From Bacteroidales bacterium UBA6397 (GTDB lineage Bacteria; Bacteroidota; Bacteroidia; Bacteroidales; UBA932): DNA of 64,000 nt. Below the pieces are notes generated by a model. It saw nothing but the letters and a program-made list of their open reading frames with translations. It ran no database searches and was not told the origin of the DNA. Made by a program: the position numbers and the translations under genes. Below, in pieces: positions 35,131-43,652 of this stretch; positions within the stretch are counted from its first letter, which is position 1, and every line of letters starts with the position of its first letter. The DNA lies in the NCBI GenBank assembly GCA_002439875.1, contig DJQB01000036.1, forward strand, positions 62,001 through 126,000, written 5' to 3'.

Positions 35131-35769
35131 CTATTGTCGCAAAGCTTTGTGAAAGAACTCTTTGCGGAGTTCCGGGGAGATAGGGTGGTGCGAGACGCGG
35201 TAAATGTCCGAGATGTCTCCGCCCAGGTTGCAGACATTCAGCCCGCTGATCTCCGAGATGTACAGGCAGTTGTACTTTGCTGTCTGTCCGTCCTGGATGC
35301 TCATCGTGTAGCGGAGAATGTCAAGAACCTCGATCTCGTCGAGTCTGTCCTTGCTGAACACGTACAGATCAAGCGTCTTGAACGATCCGTAGAATCCGTC
35401 ACCGGCCTTGCGTACCTTGCTCTCGATGATTCGTCGCATAGGAAGCGCCATCGACCAGTAGTCATACTCCTTGGCGCCGACATAGCGTCCTCCCTGAAGA
35501 CCGTAGCCATAGCCGGAAGACATGATCGTGTCGAAATCGTCACTATCTTCCGGAACCGGGGATATTCCGGCCATCTCCTTGAGCATGGACTGCGCCGCCT
35601 CCTTGGTCTCAGGCATTGCTCTAGTCACCTCAATTCCAAGCGAGACCCCGTCCGGACTCTGAAGGTCAGGCCTGTCCTTGTTCAACAGCTCAGAGAACCT
35701 CCTGTCCAGCAGCGTCTCCAGCGAAATTTTCGCATATCTCTCAAAAAAGCAAGTGTCAAACTGACTCAT
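35131..35769 (-). CDS. Uncharacterised 212-residue cytosolic protein linked to a two-component system
   Basis: I do not recognise the family. It has no signal peptide or membrane helix. Visible points: RPDLQSPDGVSLGIEVTRA at about 32-50, which has the look of a PD-...-E-x-[TK] nuclease core but lacks the lysine; an acidic stretch around PEDSDDFD; a Tyr/Gly-rich loop GYGYGLQGG; and a mixed alpha/beta C-terminus. The start is in the context GAATATG. It is the first gene of an operon with the LytS kinase (5-bp gap) and LytTR regulator, which suggests either a regulated partner or an accessory protein of that pathway. Confidence 0.7.
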   Translation of the reverse strand: MSQFDTCFFERYAKISLETLLDRRFSELLNKDRPDLQSPDGVSLGIEVTRAMPETKEAAQSMLKEMAGISPVPEDSDDFDTIMSSGYGYGLQGGRYVGAKEYDYWSMALPMRRIIESKVRKAGDGFYGSFKTLDLYVFSKDRLDEIEVLDILRYTMSIQDGQTAKYNCLYISEISGLNVCNLGGDISDIYRVSHHPISPELRKEFFHKALRQ

Positions 35770-35926
35770 ATTCTTTCTTTTTCCAAATATCGCAAATCCG
35801 TGTTACTTTTACAAATCCTGTTCCTTGCTTCTGCATAATGACCACTCAAACCGTATAGGATTCGGTCGCCTTTCCCGATATATTGGTAGTCCTATAAATT
35901 GACCGTGGCACTTAACTATTTATCTG

Positions 35927-35942
35927 ACAATAAGATAAAGTG
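35927..35942 (+). repeat. 16-bp dispersed repeat, copy 2
   Basis: Identical to 8926-8941 (ACAATAAGATAAAGTG). Part of it forms the right arm of a 7-bp hairpin here. Confidence 0.55.
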
Positions 35943-36040
35943 ATGATCCAGTTCTGCTATCCGTACCTGATGTTATATTCTATTCTTTGATTACCAGAAT
36001 GTTATCTGCCACGGTGGTATTGTGCCATCAATTGTCAACC

Positions 36041-36071
36041 TTTGCATATCGTCACAATTTCACTACTTTTG
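36041..36071 (+). promoter_or_regulatory. Promoter of the GNAT acetyltransferase gene
   Basis: TTTG 36041-36044, exactly 19 bp, then TACTTTTG 36064-36071, a full match to the Bacteroidota housekeeping pattern, 72 bases before the ATG at 36143. The TGCCACGGT inverted-repeat half-site is just upstream. Confidence 0.65.
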
Positions 36072-36142
36072 CTTGTGGAAGAGTGGGAACGGAACATAGT
36101 GGTGTGGGATTTGGCATTATGGAATTTTTATAAGTTTATGAA

Positions 36143-36670
36143 ATGCAAACGAACAGGATAACACTGCGTCCATGGAAGGAAAGCGATGCGGAGGCACTGT
36201 ACAAGTACGCTTCCGATCCGGAGGTTGGACCTCGGGCGGGATGGCCGGCGCATAAGAGTGTGGAAGAAAGTCTTGATGTGATAAGGAATATATTCACAAA
36301 TGACCACACTTGGGCGATTGAGCTGAACGAGACCGGAGAGGCTATCGGCTGCATGGGGTATTACACGAGTGACGAAAGCAATATCGGAATCGGCGAGGAT
36401 GACGCCGAGATCGGCTACTGGGTAGGGAAACCATACTGGAACAAAGGAATATGCACGGAAGCCCTCCGCTTGATGATAGACTACTGCTTCAACGTGAAAG
36501 GCTTCCATACCCTTTGGTGTGATTTCTTCGTCGACAACCCCGCTTCCGGCAGAGTCATGGAGAAGTGCGGCTTCAAAGACACCGGCAAGCTCAACTGGTG
36601 CAGCAACCTTTACCGTGGAGACGAGCGTCCCGTGAAAGTGATGCGGTTACTCCGTCAAGAGTCTTGCTGA
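36143..36670 (+). CDS. GNAT N-acetyltransferase (RimJ/RimL type)
   Basis: A 175-residue GNAT protein: MQTNRITLRPWKESDAEALY at the N-terminus is typical of the RimJ/RimL branch, and IGYWVGKPYWNKGICTEALR (about 91-110) is the acetyl-CoA pyrophosphate loop region with the Q/R-x-x-G-x-G/A variant NKGICT. NPASGRVMEKCGF near 135 is the usual motif B end. The target (ribosomal protein, amino acid or drug) cannot be told. Monocistronic with a good promoter; its stop is adjacent to the stop of the convergent TlpA-like gene. Confidence 0.9.
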   Translation: MQTNRITLRPWKESDAEALYKYASDPEVGPRAGWPAHKSVEESLDVIRNIFTNDHTWAIELNETGEAIGCMGYYTSDESNIGIGEDDAEIGYWVGKPYWNKGICTEALRLMIDYCFNVKGFHTLWCDFFVDNPASGRVMEKCGFKDTGKLNWCSNLYRGDERPVKVMRLLRQESC

Positions 36671-38134
36671 TCATGTGGATTTGCGTAAATTGACCTGGTT
36701 CAATTTCTTTTCGGCTTCTTTCGAAGAGGGCCTCGGAGCGTCCAAGTCTACAAGCCTTCCATTCTTGTCAAAGATAAGGTAGCGGGGAATATACCGGAGT
36801 TTGATCTCCTTTAAGAAGTCTGATTCCTCGGACGTAATCCGGTAGTTTTCTCCATTGTTTTCCAGACCAAGTTCCTTTACAGCCCGTTTCCAGTCTGACT
36901 CGCTTCGGTCTGTGGAAATGTACAGGAATATGACATTTTCGGAATCTAGCCGCTCCTTCAGATTTTTGGATGAAGGCACCTCTCTCCGGCACGGACCGCA
37001 CCAGCTCGCCCAGAGGTCGGCATAGATGGCTTTTCCGCGATGGCTCTTGATGATTTCGTACAACCGATGATTTTTCCTGGAAATGTCCTGAAGGACAAGG
37101 TCGTATGTGTAGCCATCCACGGACGCTACATTCGGTTTCTCAAGTGCGGGCTGGGAAAATGAACTGTCACCGGTCAAGCGGAAATATTTCTCATTGTATT
37201 CATTCACTACATCGCTTGGATAAGGAGACCACCCGGTGTTGTTTATCCGGCTTATGTAGTGCGACAGAAGCGCTTTTCTGGCAGCCGTACACAAAGAAGT
37301 GTCTTGCGTGATGAAGTCAAATCTGCCTGTGAAGTCGAAGGCATGGTAATTATCTTCAGGATATTCCATCAGTTTGTGTAGATGCGTGACATAATGCAAA
37401 AGACTGTCTGATTGTTTGATCAGCCCAATGTCATATCCGTCTTCAAGAAGATGTAGTTTGTACCAACGGGAATATTCCAGTCCAATTTCTCCGGTTTCCG
37501 ATAGTGAGTCAAGTTCGGCGGAAAACCTGTCGCGCCAATTATTGTGGGCGTCAGCCACAGAATCAAGGCTGACATAATATTCTCTGAATCTATCTTTGAG
37601 TCCTGGATATTTCCGTTGACTTTCAGGGTCGGTAAGATATTTCTCCGCAGCCTTGAAACGATTGTTGTTCAGAATTGACCTGAGGGAATAACCGTTCCGA
37701 TGAATCATTCCGGGAACAGAACCCGGAAAATTGTATAATCCGGTATATTCTTGAACATGAAGGCTTTTCAGTTTGGGTCTGGAGTCATGGTCATAAGTGA
37801 CGATGACAGTGTCTCCATCGATCAGCAAGTATGGAATCATTTCGCACACCTGGTACAGATGCAGGATCTCCGCATATCCCCGATATGTCGGAACATCCAA
37901 AGTGTCAAGCCCGATGCTCCGAGGGTTGAATCCAGCCTCGCATCCATTGCTGTCCATATACGTGACAATTGATTCGTACACACTGTTCAAACGCCCAACC
38001 TTGTCGGTGCACCTCTGCTCAGGCGCGTCCTTGAATATGACCGTAACGACACCTTTGGGACTCTCTTTCTTGACATCCTGCCCACAAGAGAGCATCAAAG
38101 AGAGTGCGGAAACTACTATGATTGAATACCTCAT
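36671..38134 (-). CDS. TlpA-family thioredoxin-fold lipoprotein
   Basis: About 487 residues from MRYSIIVVSALSLM, which puts a lipobox (LMLSC, cysteine about 17) at the N-terminus. The first 340 residues are not recognised, mostly helical and Tyr-rich; the C-terminal 140 are a TlpA/AhpC-like thioredoxin domain with the redox pair in WASWCGPCRREVP and the cis-proline region at YIPRYLIFD. It is probably a periplasmic or surface-anchored disulfide reductase. Large two-part lipoproteins of this kind are common in Bacteroidales. Confidence 0.85.
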   Translation of the reverse strand: MRYSIIVVSALSLMLSCGQDVKKESPKGVVTVIFKDAPEQRCTDKVGRLNSVYESIVTYMDSNGCEAGFNPRSIGLDTLDVPTYRGYAEILHLYQVCEMIPYLLIDGDTVIVTYDHDSRPKLKSLHVQEYTGLYNFPGSVPGMIHRNGYSLRSILNNNRFKAAEKYLTDPESQRKYPGLKDRFREYYVSLDSVADAHNNWRDRFSAELDSLSETGEIGLEYSRWYKLHLLEDGYDIGLIKQSDSLLHYVTHLHKLMEYPEDNYHAFDFTGRFDFITQDTSLCTAARKALLSHYISRINNTGWSPYPSDVVNEYNEKYFRLTGDSSFSQPALEKPNVASVDGYTYDLVLQDISRKNHRLYEIIKSHRGKAIYADLWASWCGPCRREVPSSKNLKERLDSENVIFLYISTDRSESDWKRAVKELGLENNGENYRITSEESDFLKEIKLRYIPRYLIFDKNGRLVDLDAPRPSSKEAEKKLNQVNLRKST

Positions 38135-38267
38135 ATCGATTCGGCTATTATGAACAGTCACGGTCACAAGACCTTTTTGAATCACTCCGCAATTTATGAA
38201 ATTATCCACAGAATAACAACCTCGGCGCGCTCTATTGTTTGCAAGGCAGAGTCAAAAGGGAGATGAG

Positions 38268-38299
38268 TTTGTATTTGCGGTGATTATTCAGTATTTTTG
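38268..38299 (+). promoter_or_regulatory. Promoter of the broken gene at 38318
   Basis: TTTG 38268-38271, 20-bp spacer, TATTTTTG 38292-38299, 18 bases before the ATG. The promoter seems intact although the gene is not. Confidence 0.55.
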
Positions 38300-38317
38300 C
38301 GCAGGAACAATTATATT

Positions 38318-38751
38318 ATGACGAACAAAGATTTTTGGCAGTCTATCCGCGAGATAATTGAATGCGGCTTCTCCGTCGAAGGTCTTGCTAAACTGGAGGA
38401 ATATGCGGAACAATTCATTTCAGGGAGACTTGTTTACAAACGATTTTCACCGTCGGAGCAGCATGGCTGCATTGAGGGAGGTACAAATAATGTCATTGCA
38501 TCCATACTCGCGGGAGCAGAAGTTGGTGCAGATCAATTCTCTGCGCCTACAGGCAGTTTCCAAAGAGAACAGCAATGCGGAAAGGCGCAAGCTGAACGGA
38601 TAGAAAATTGGGCGAGGAAAGCCTCTTGTTGGATAGAGATGACGATGGCTCTTTCAAAATTGTTGTTGATTGTGACATTCGTATAAATGTCCCTGATTTG
38701 AGAGCCGGAGGAAGTCGCAAGTTAATGAATGAGATAGAGTGGTTAGAGTGA
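38318..38751 (+). pseudogene. Frameshifted remnant of a mobile-element-type gene
   Basis: From the ATG at 38318 one frame runs to 38686 (MTNKDFWQSIREIIECGFSV, then YKRFSPSEQHGCIEGGTNNVIASILAGAEVGAD, cited in part). Near 38615 the better-looking coding frame shifts and continues with EESLLLDRDDDGSFKIVVD to a TGA at 38749-38751. The RFS-x-x-EQ-x-G-x-x-EGG pattern and a following W-A-[RK] helix recall a protein family carried on Bacteroidales mobile elements (polyvalent proteins), from memory only. The end is likely truncated. It could also be an intact small gene of unknown function ending at 38686. Confidence 0.5.
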
Positions 38752-38814
38752 TTTATAGTTTATAATTAGCAGTTCACTTTGACTCTCGGTCAAGAGCGCA
38801 TAAATGTTAACGAA

Positions 38815-38886
38815 CGACAGCGAAAAAATCAAAAGTCAAATTTTGGTAACGTGCAAAATTTGGCTTTTGCTTTTTTTTCGCTGTCG
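38815..38886. terminator. 72-bp palindrome, probable bidirectional terminator
   Basis: Arms of about 32 bp: CGACAGCGAAAAAA...AAAAGTCAAATTTTG and CAAAATTTGGCTTTT...TTTTTTTTCGCTGTCG around the loop GTAACGTG, with one or two mismatches. Reading plus, the stem is followed inside by T-runs. It separates the broken gene from the convergent MacB operon. Confidence 0.6.
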
Positions 38887-38910
38887 CCTGCACTTGAATT
38901 TTGACGCTTC

Positions 38911-38936
38911 GTCACTTCGACAAGCTCAGTGACCGG
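38911..38936. repeat. Intergenic copy of the TTCGACAAGCTCAG repeat
   Basis: GTCACTTCGACAAGCTCAGT followed by GACCGG; the ends GTCACT/AGTGAC are themselves inverted. Twenty of 21 bases from TTCGACAAG onward match the in-frame copy in metH. Confidence 0.65.
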
Positions 38937-39095
38937 AAGTTCAGCGATTGAGAGGGGTGTTCGGCTGTATACATTCGTGATTTGCAATTTATTTATACAT
39001 AAGGAGAAAAGCCATTACCTTTAGTACAGATGAACTGAAGGCAATGGCACTATTTATTGATTTATAGCAAATTATGTTTTACGGTGATTTTAGTT

Positions 39096-40316
39096 CTACT
39101 CGTACCTGATGGCCTCGATAGGGTCGAGGTTGGAGGCTTTACGGGCGGGATACCAGCCGAAGAAGATGCCGATGACCGTGCAGACAAGGAATGAGAGGAT
39201 GATGCTCCATGGCTGGACCAGAATCGGGTAGGAGAGGACGACCTTGACTATGTACGAGGCCGCCACTCCAAGGATCACCCCTAAGAGGCCGCCGGTTATG
39301 CTGATCAGTGTGGCCTCGATCAGGAACTGGGCGAGTATGTCACGTCCTTTGGCGCCGATGCTCATCCTGAGGCCGATCTCCTTTGTCCTCTCGGTGACAG
39401 AGACGTACATGATGTTCATGATTCCAATGCCGCCCACAAGGAGGGATATTCCCGCAACCGCCGCCAGAAGGGTTGACATCATGTCGCTTGTGCTGGTCAT
39501 CATCGATGAGAGTTCCTGCTGCGAGCGGATGTTGAAGTCATCGTCATCTGACTCCTTGAGTTTGTGGTTGCGCCGTAAGACATCCGTTATCTCGCTGATA
39601 GCCTTGTCGGTACATTCCTCACTCAGCGCTGAGCAGACGATTTCCTGAAGGTAGGTGACAGCGAGGATCCTCTTCATCACGGTCGTGTAAGGCGTTATGA
39701 TGAGATTGTCCTGATCCATTCCCATGCTGTTGTAGCCTTTGCTCTCCAGCACACCGACGATGCGGAACGGAATGCTGCCGAACCTGATGACCTTGCCGAC
39801 AGGGTTCTCACCGTTGGTGAAGAGCTGGTCAATGACCGTTTTCCCGACCAGACAGACCTTGGCGGCCGTCTTGATGTCCTGTTCAGAGAATATGTCACCG
39901 TCCTGCACCTTGTACCCTCTGATCTCAAGAAATTCCTCATTGACTCCATAGACCGAAGTCGGGGTGTTGTTCGCGCCATAGACCGCCTGGCCAGAGGAGC
40001 TGACGGAAGGGGAGGCGAGGGAAATGTGTGGGCACTCGTTGCGTATGTCCTCGAAGTCCTTGACTTTCAAGGTCTGCATGTCATCAGCGCTCAGGCGGAC
40101 ACCACCCCTCATGTCCTCTCCCGGATGGATCATGATCATGTTGGAACCCATCTCGCTGATCTCGGCCTGTATGCTCTTCTTGGAGCCTTGGCCGATGGCG
40201 AGCATCGTGATTACCGAACCGACACCGATGATGATGCCGAGCATAGTTAAAAATCCTCTGAACTTGTTGTTGCCCAATGCTTTAAGGGCTATTCTGAATA
40301 GGTTGGCGAAATTCAT
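39096..40316 (-). CDS. MacB-type ABC transporter permease
   Basis: A 406-residue type VII ABC permease: a first helix (FRGFLTMLGIIIGVGSVITML, about 19-39, cited in part), a MacB-PCD periplasmic domain (about 45-240), then three C-terminal helices with GGIGIMNIMYVSVTERTKEIGLRMSIGA, a strongly conserved FtsX/MacB segment (cited in part), and the end WYPARKASNLDPIEAIRYE. It works as a mechanotransmission pump with the ATPase (gap 54 bp upstream), the MacA-like adaptor and TolC channel of the same operon, exporting peptides, siderophores or drugs from the periplasm. Confidence 0.93.
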   Translation of the reverse strand: MNFANLFRIALKALGNNKFRGFLTMLGIIIGVGSVITMLAIGQGSKKSIQAEISEMGSNMIMIHPGEDMRGGVRLSADDMQTLKVKDFEDIRNECPHISLASPSVSSSGQAVYGANNTPTSVYGVNEEFLEIRGYKVQDGDIFSEQDIKTAAKVCLVGKTVIDQLFTNGENPVGKVIRFGSIPFRIVGVLESKGYNSMGMDQDNLIITPYTTVMKRILAVTYLQEIVCSALSEECTDKAISEITDVLRRNHKLKESDDDDFNIRSQQELSSMMTSTSDMMSTLLAAVAGISLLVGGIGIMNIMYVSVTERTKEIGLRMSIGAKGRDILAQFLIEATLISITGGLLGVILGVAASYIVKVVLSYPILVQPWSIILSFLVCTVIGIFFGWYPARKASNLDPIEAIRYE

Positions 40317-40370
40317 GACTAATATTATTGGTGAATATTCATACTCATCACAGAGTTATCGTTGAATATG

Positions 40371-41114
40371 TCAGCAGTCCTTCTCCACAGGCAACTTTGC
40401 GAGCGCCTCGGCGGCGTCAAGAATATGCTCGTTCCGCACATCGCTTGTCACCCTGCCATCCCGCAGAGTGATGGTCCGTGTGCTGTAGTTGACAATCTCC
40501 GGATTGTGGGTCACGAATATTATCGTCCGGCCCTCGGAATGGAGCTTCTGGAACAATACCAGCACCTCGAAACTCGTGCGGGTGTCCAGATTACCAGTGG
40601 CCTCGTCCGCAAGGATCACGGCTGGATCGTTCACAAGCGCCCTCGCGATGGCCACCCTCTGCATCTGTCCACCGGACATCTGGTTGCTTTTGTGCTCCAG
40701 CCTGTCACCCAGCCCGACTGCCCTCAACGCCTCCACCGACCTTTCGTACCGCTCTTTTTTTGAATATTTCGGATTGTACATCAGCGGCAGCTCCACGTTC
40801 TCGATGGCTGTGGTCTTCGGCAGAAGATTGTAGTTCTGGAACACGAATCCGATCTTTCGGTTGCGCAGTGTGGCCCGCTCGTTCTTGTCCATTGTCCTGA
40901 CCGAAACCCCGTCGAGGTAATATTCCCCCGAAGTCGGAGTGTCAAGGCATCCAAGAATATTCAGAAGCGTGGATTTGCCGGAGCCGGAGGTGCCGACTAT
41001 AGTGACGAACTCGCCTTCCGTGATGGTGAATGACACGCCCCTTAGCGCATGGACAGTCTCGTCACCGACTATGAAGTTCCTGCGAATGTCCTCAAGTTTG
41101 ATGACCTCTTTCAT
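40371..41114 (-). CDS. ABC transporter ATP-binding protein (MacB/LolD type)
   Basis: About 247 residues from MKEVIKLEDI (GAATATG start context). Walker A GTSGSGKST (about 41-49), Q-loop FQNYNLLPK, signature MSGGQMQRVAIARAL (about 140), Walker B VILADEATGNLD and switch histidine in IIFVTHNPEI. It drives the MacB-like permease encoded next; unlike E. coli MacB, permease and ATPase are separate genes. Confidence 0.94.
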   Translation of the reverse strand: MKEVIKLEDIRRNFIVGDETVHALRGVSFTITEGEFVTIVGTSGSGKSTLLNILGCLDTPTSGEYYLDGVSVRTMDKNERATLRNRKIGFVFQNYNLLPKTTAIENVELPLMYNPKYSKKERYERSVEALRAVGLGDRLEHKSNQMSGGQMQRVAIARALVNDPAVILADEATGNLDTRTSFEVLVLFQKLHSEGRTIIFVTHNPEIVNYSTRTITLRDGRVTSDVRNEHILDAAEALAKLPVEKDC

Positions 41115-41118
41115 ATTC

Positions 41119-42306
41119 CTACTTCTTTTTATCACCTCTTGGTCCCGGTGCGAACGGACTTCTTTCCGCTGTTTCGGCTTTCTTTTGAATCTCCGCTGTC
41201 AGACCGGTCACGACTTCCTCACCGTCGGACAGTCCCTCGGTGATGCCGGTCTTGTCTCCGCTCGTGTGCTGCGTGGTGACTGATTTCGGTGAGATCGCGT
41301 TCCCGTTCTTAACCCACACTGTCCTTGACTCTCCGTCAGATGCTTTAGCTGAGCCGTTTACCGTGATTCCTATCTCCTTTAGCACTTCGGAATCAGGATT
41401 GAATCTCAAAGCCTTGGTAGGGACCGCAAGCACGTCCTTCTCTTCCAGAGTGTTGATTGTCACATTGGCGGTAAGTCCTGGTTTCAGTTTAAGTTCCGGA
41501 TTCGGAGCGGTGATCACAACCTCGTAAGTCACAACGTTTGAGGTTGTCGTGGCCTCAAGTCTGACCTGCTGCACGGTTCCATTGAACACATCGTCCGGAT
41601 AGGCATCGACAGAGAAGACAACGCTCTGTCCTTCCTTGACCTGTCCGATGTCGGCCTCGTCCACATCGGCGATGACCTCCATGTCCGTGAGATCCTTTGC
41701 AATCGTGAACAGGGTAGGTGTCTCGAATCCTGCTGCCACAGTCTGTCCCTCCTCCACGGCTCTGCTTATGACAACTCCATCGATAGGAGACGTGATGGTA
41801 GCATAGCTTAGATTCCGTCTGACCTTGGTGAACGACGCCCGCGCCTGGTTGTACGCGTTCCTCGCGGTTTCGTATTGATAATATGAGGAATCATATTCAG
41901 AATCACTGACCAATTCTTTGTCGTGCAGAGTCTTGATGCGGTTATATCCCTTCTCCCTGTACTCGAACTCTGTCTTTGCGGCGGAGAGTTGCGCCTGTGA
42001 TGACGCAAGCTCGGCCTGTAGGTTTACCTTGTCCATCTCAGCGATGACCTGGCCGGCTTTGACGATGTCGTTGTAGTCAGCATAGAGCTTGTCAATGATT
42101 CCGGACACCTGTGTGCCGACCTCTACCTTTGTGACTGGCTCGACGGTACCTGTCGCTGTTACGGAATTGGATATGTCTATCCTTTCGGCTCTGGCAGTCT
42201 CAAGCGTCACTGTTTCCTTTCCGGTCGGACGGAATATAAGCCAAAGCGCGACGGCAGCGCAGATGGCACAGGCAATGATCCATAAAGTCTTGGTTTTCAT
42301 ATTCAT
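41119..42306 (-). CDS. MacA-like periplasmic adaptor (HlyD family)
   Basis: A 395-residue adaptor: an N-terminal signal-anchor helix (WIIACAICAAVALWLIF, about 9-25), biotinyl-lipoyl-like halves (VEVGTQVSGIIDKLYADYND and SPIDGVVISRAVEEGQTV), a helical hairpin of about 60 residues between them, and a beta-barrel domain. It connects the ABC pump and the TolC protein. It overlaps the TolC gene stop upstream (ATGA) and is followed 4 bases later by the ATPase gene. The start is within ATGAATATG; MKTKTLW (42300) is equally likely. Confidence 0.93.
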   Translation of the reverse strand: MNMKTKTLWIIACAICAAVALWLIFRPTGKETVTLETARAERIDISNSVTATGTVEPVTKVEVGTQVSGIIDKLYADYNDIVKAGQVIAEMDKVNLQAELASSQAQLSAAKTEFEYREKGYNRIKTLHDKELVSDSEYDSSYYQYETARNAYNQARASFTKVRRNLSYATITSPIDGVVISRAVEEGQTVAAGFETPTLFTIAKDLTDMEVIADVDEADIGQVKEGQSVVFSVDAYPDDVFNGTVQQVRLEATTTSNVVTYEVVITAPNPELKLKPGLTANVTINTLEEKDVLAVPTKALRFNPDSEVLKEIGITVNGSAKASDGESRTVWVKNGNAISPKSVTTQHTSGDKTGITEGLSDGEEVVTGLTAEIQKKAETAERSPFAPGPRGDKKK

Positions 42307-43652
42307 TTTATTTTATGGTTTCCTTGATATATGTCGAGTAACGCATTGTTCATCAATGCGGTGTATTTTGATTGGAGCAGCTGGACACGGGCGTTCAGAA
42401 GGTTGTTCTGAGCCGTGATAAGTTCCACTGTGTTCTTCATTCCGATGTTGAACTGCTCGGCCGTGAGTTCATAGCTCTGCTCAGCGTACTTAGCCTGTTC
42501 TTTGGCGGAAGTGTACTTGGACTGGGCGGAGACCGCCTCAAGATAGGTGTCTTCAACTTCCTTGAGCAGAGCCTTTTCCACGCTCATTTGCTCCAGTCTG
42601 CTGTTGTCAGCCTCAATCTTCGCCTTGTTGACAGCTGTCTTGGCCTTCCTGCCTTGAAGGATCGGAATCTGGAGACTCAAGCCGATGCTCTCGTTGAAGT
42701 TCTTCTCCAGTTGGCTGCCGAAGGTTCCGCTGACTCCGGAAACGTTTGTTGTCCCGATGCTTGCTGTTGCGGACAGGGTCGGGGAATATGCCGACTTTGC
42801 CTGTCTGATGCTTAAATCTGCCGCCTGGACGTTCAGTCCGGCTTTCTTTATCTCCGGCATTGATTCAAGTGCGTTTGCATAGACTTCCTCCTTGGCGGGG
42901 AGCAGTCTCAAGATCCCTGCTTCATCATCCGTTGGTTCTTCAAGTTCAATCTCATCGCTGACTCCGAGTTCCAGAAGTTGTTTCAGTTGAAGCTTGTAGT
43001 TGTCCAGTGTTGCCTTGGCGGATGTGATTTGATAGAGATCGCTTGCGTGCTGGCTTTCCAGTTGAGCTACGTCAACCTTGCTGATCTCTCCTGCATTCTT
43101 AAGTTCGACCGCCCTGTCAAGTTGGGCCTTGGACGCCTCGGCAGTGCTTACGCTGACCTTGACGGCCTCGCTTGCGTAGAGGCACTGCATGTAGGCTTTC
43201 ACGATTGAAATAGCGACATCGTTCGTGTTCTCTTCCACTGACAACGAATCTGCCGAGTTCTGTAGTCTGCTTTGCTTCAAGGCTGTGCGAAGGCTGCCAC
43301 CGCTAAATAGTGTCATTCCTGCGTTCAACCCATAGTTTCCTGACCAGCTTGTGGCCTTTGATGTGCTGTAGACATCTGATCCGATGACGGTGCTGTTCCC
43401 ACTTTCGGAGAATGGCCTGTTTGTGATTCCTTGGCTGGCTGAGGCGTTGAGTGAAGGGAACATGGCCGCCTTTGCCTGATAAGTGTCTTCAAGTCCGGCA
43501 AGATGGGCGTTCCTGCTTTGGCGCAGGGCGATGTTGTTTTCCACTGCATAGTCTATGCATTCCTGCAAAGACCATTTCTTAGTCTGTGCTCCAGCGGTCA
43601 TGCAGATAAGCGTCAGGGCAGTGATGATAATGATGGTAACGTCTTTTTTCAT
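42303..43652 (-). CDS. TolC-family outer-membrane channel
   Basis: A 449-residue outer-membrane factor: signal peptide (ends TAGAQ), LQECIDYAVENNIALRQSRN (the family N-terminal repeat), and two long coiled-coil segments. First gene of the operon TolC-MacA-ATPase-MacB, which encodes a complete export machine. No regulator gene is adjacent. The start codon is in the context TGAATATG. Confidence 0.93.
   Translation of the reverse strand: MKKDVTIIIITALTLICMTAGAQTKKWSLQECIDYAVENNIALRQSRNAHLAGLEDTYQAKAAMFPSLNASASQGITNRPFSESGNSTVIGSDVYSTSKATSWSGNYGLNAGMTLFSGGSLRTALKQSRLQNSADSLSVEENTNDVAISIVKAYMQCLYASEAVKVSVSTAEASKAQLDRAVELKNAGEISKVDVAQLESQHASDLYQITSAKATLDNYKLQLKQLLELGVSDEIELEEPTDDEAGILRLLPAKEEVYANALESMPEIKKAGLNVQAADLSIRQAKSAYSPTLSATASIGTTNVSGVSGTFGSQLEKNFNESIGLSLQIPILQGRKAKTAVNKAKIEADNSRLEQMSVEKALLKEVEDTYLEAVSAQSKYTSAKEQAKYAEQSYELTAEQFNIGMKNTVELITAQNNLLNARVQLLQSKYTALMNNALLDIYQGNHKIK

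Larger units (their letters stand above)
35770..36142. other. 373-bp AT-rich intergenic region
   Basis: Between divergent genes. It contains the second copy of the 16-bp repeat (35927-35942), which overlaps a small hairpin (TTTATCT 35919-35925, AGATAAA 35933-35939); a spaced inverted repeat ACCGTGGCA 35902-35910 and TGCCACGGT 36007-36015; and a promoter for the acetyltransferase gene. No coding signal seen. Confidence 0.55.
38752..39095. other. 344-bp non-coding region with palindromes
   Basis: It holds a 72-bp palindrome (38815-38886) and a copy of the short repeat shared with metH (38912-38936). The rest (38940-39095) shows no gene. The end lies 3' of the MacB-like gene. Confidence 0.5.

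Noticed and set aside
38752..39095. tRNA or other structured RNA gene
   Set aside because: The structure seen is a simple long palindrome; no cloverleaf or conserved tRNA boxes. No tRNA or rRNA gene was recognised anywhere in the window.
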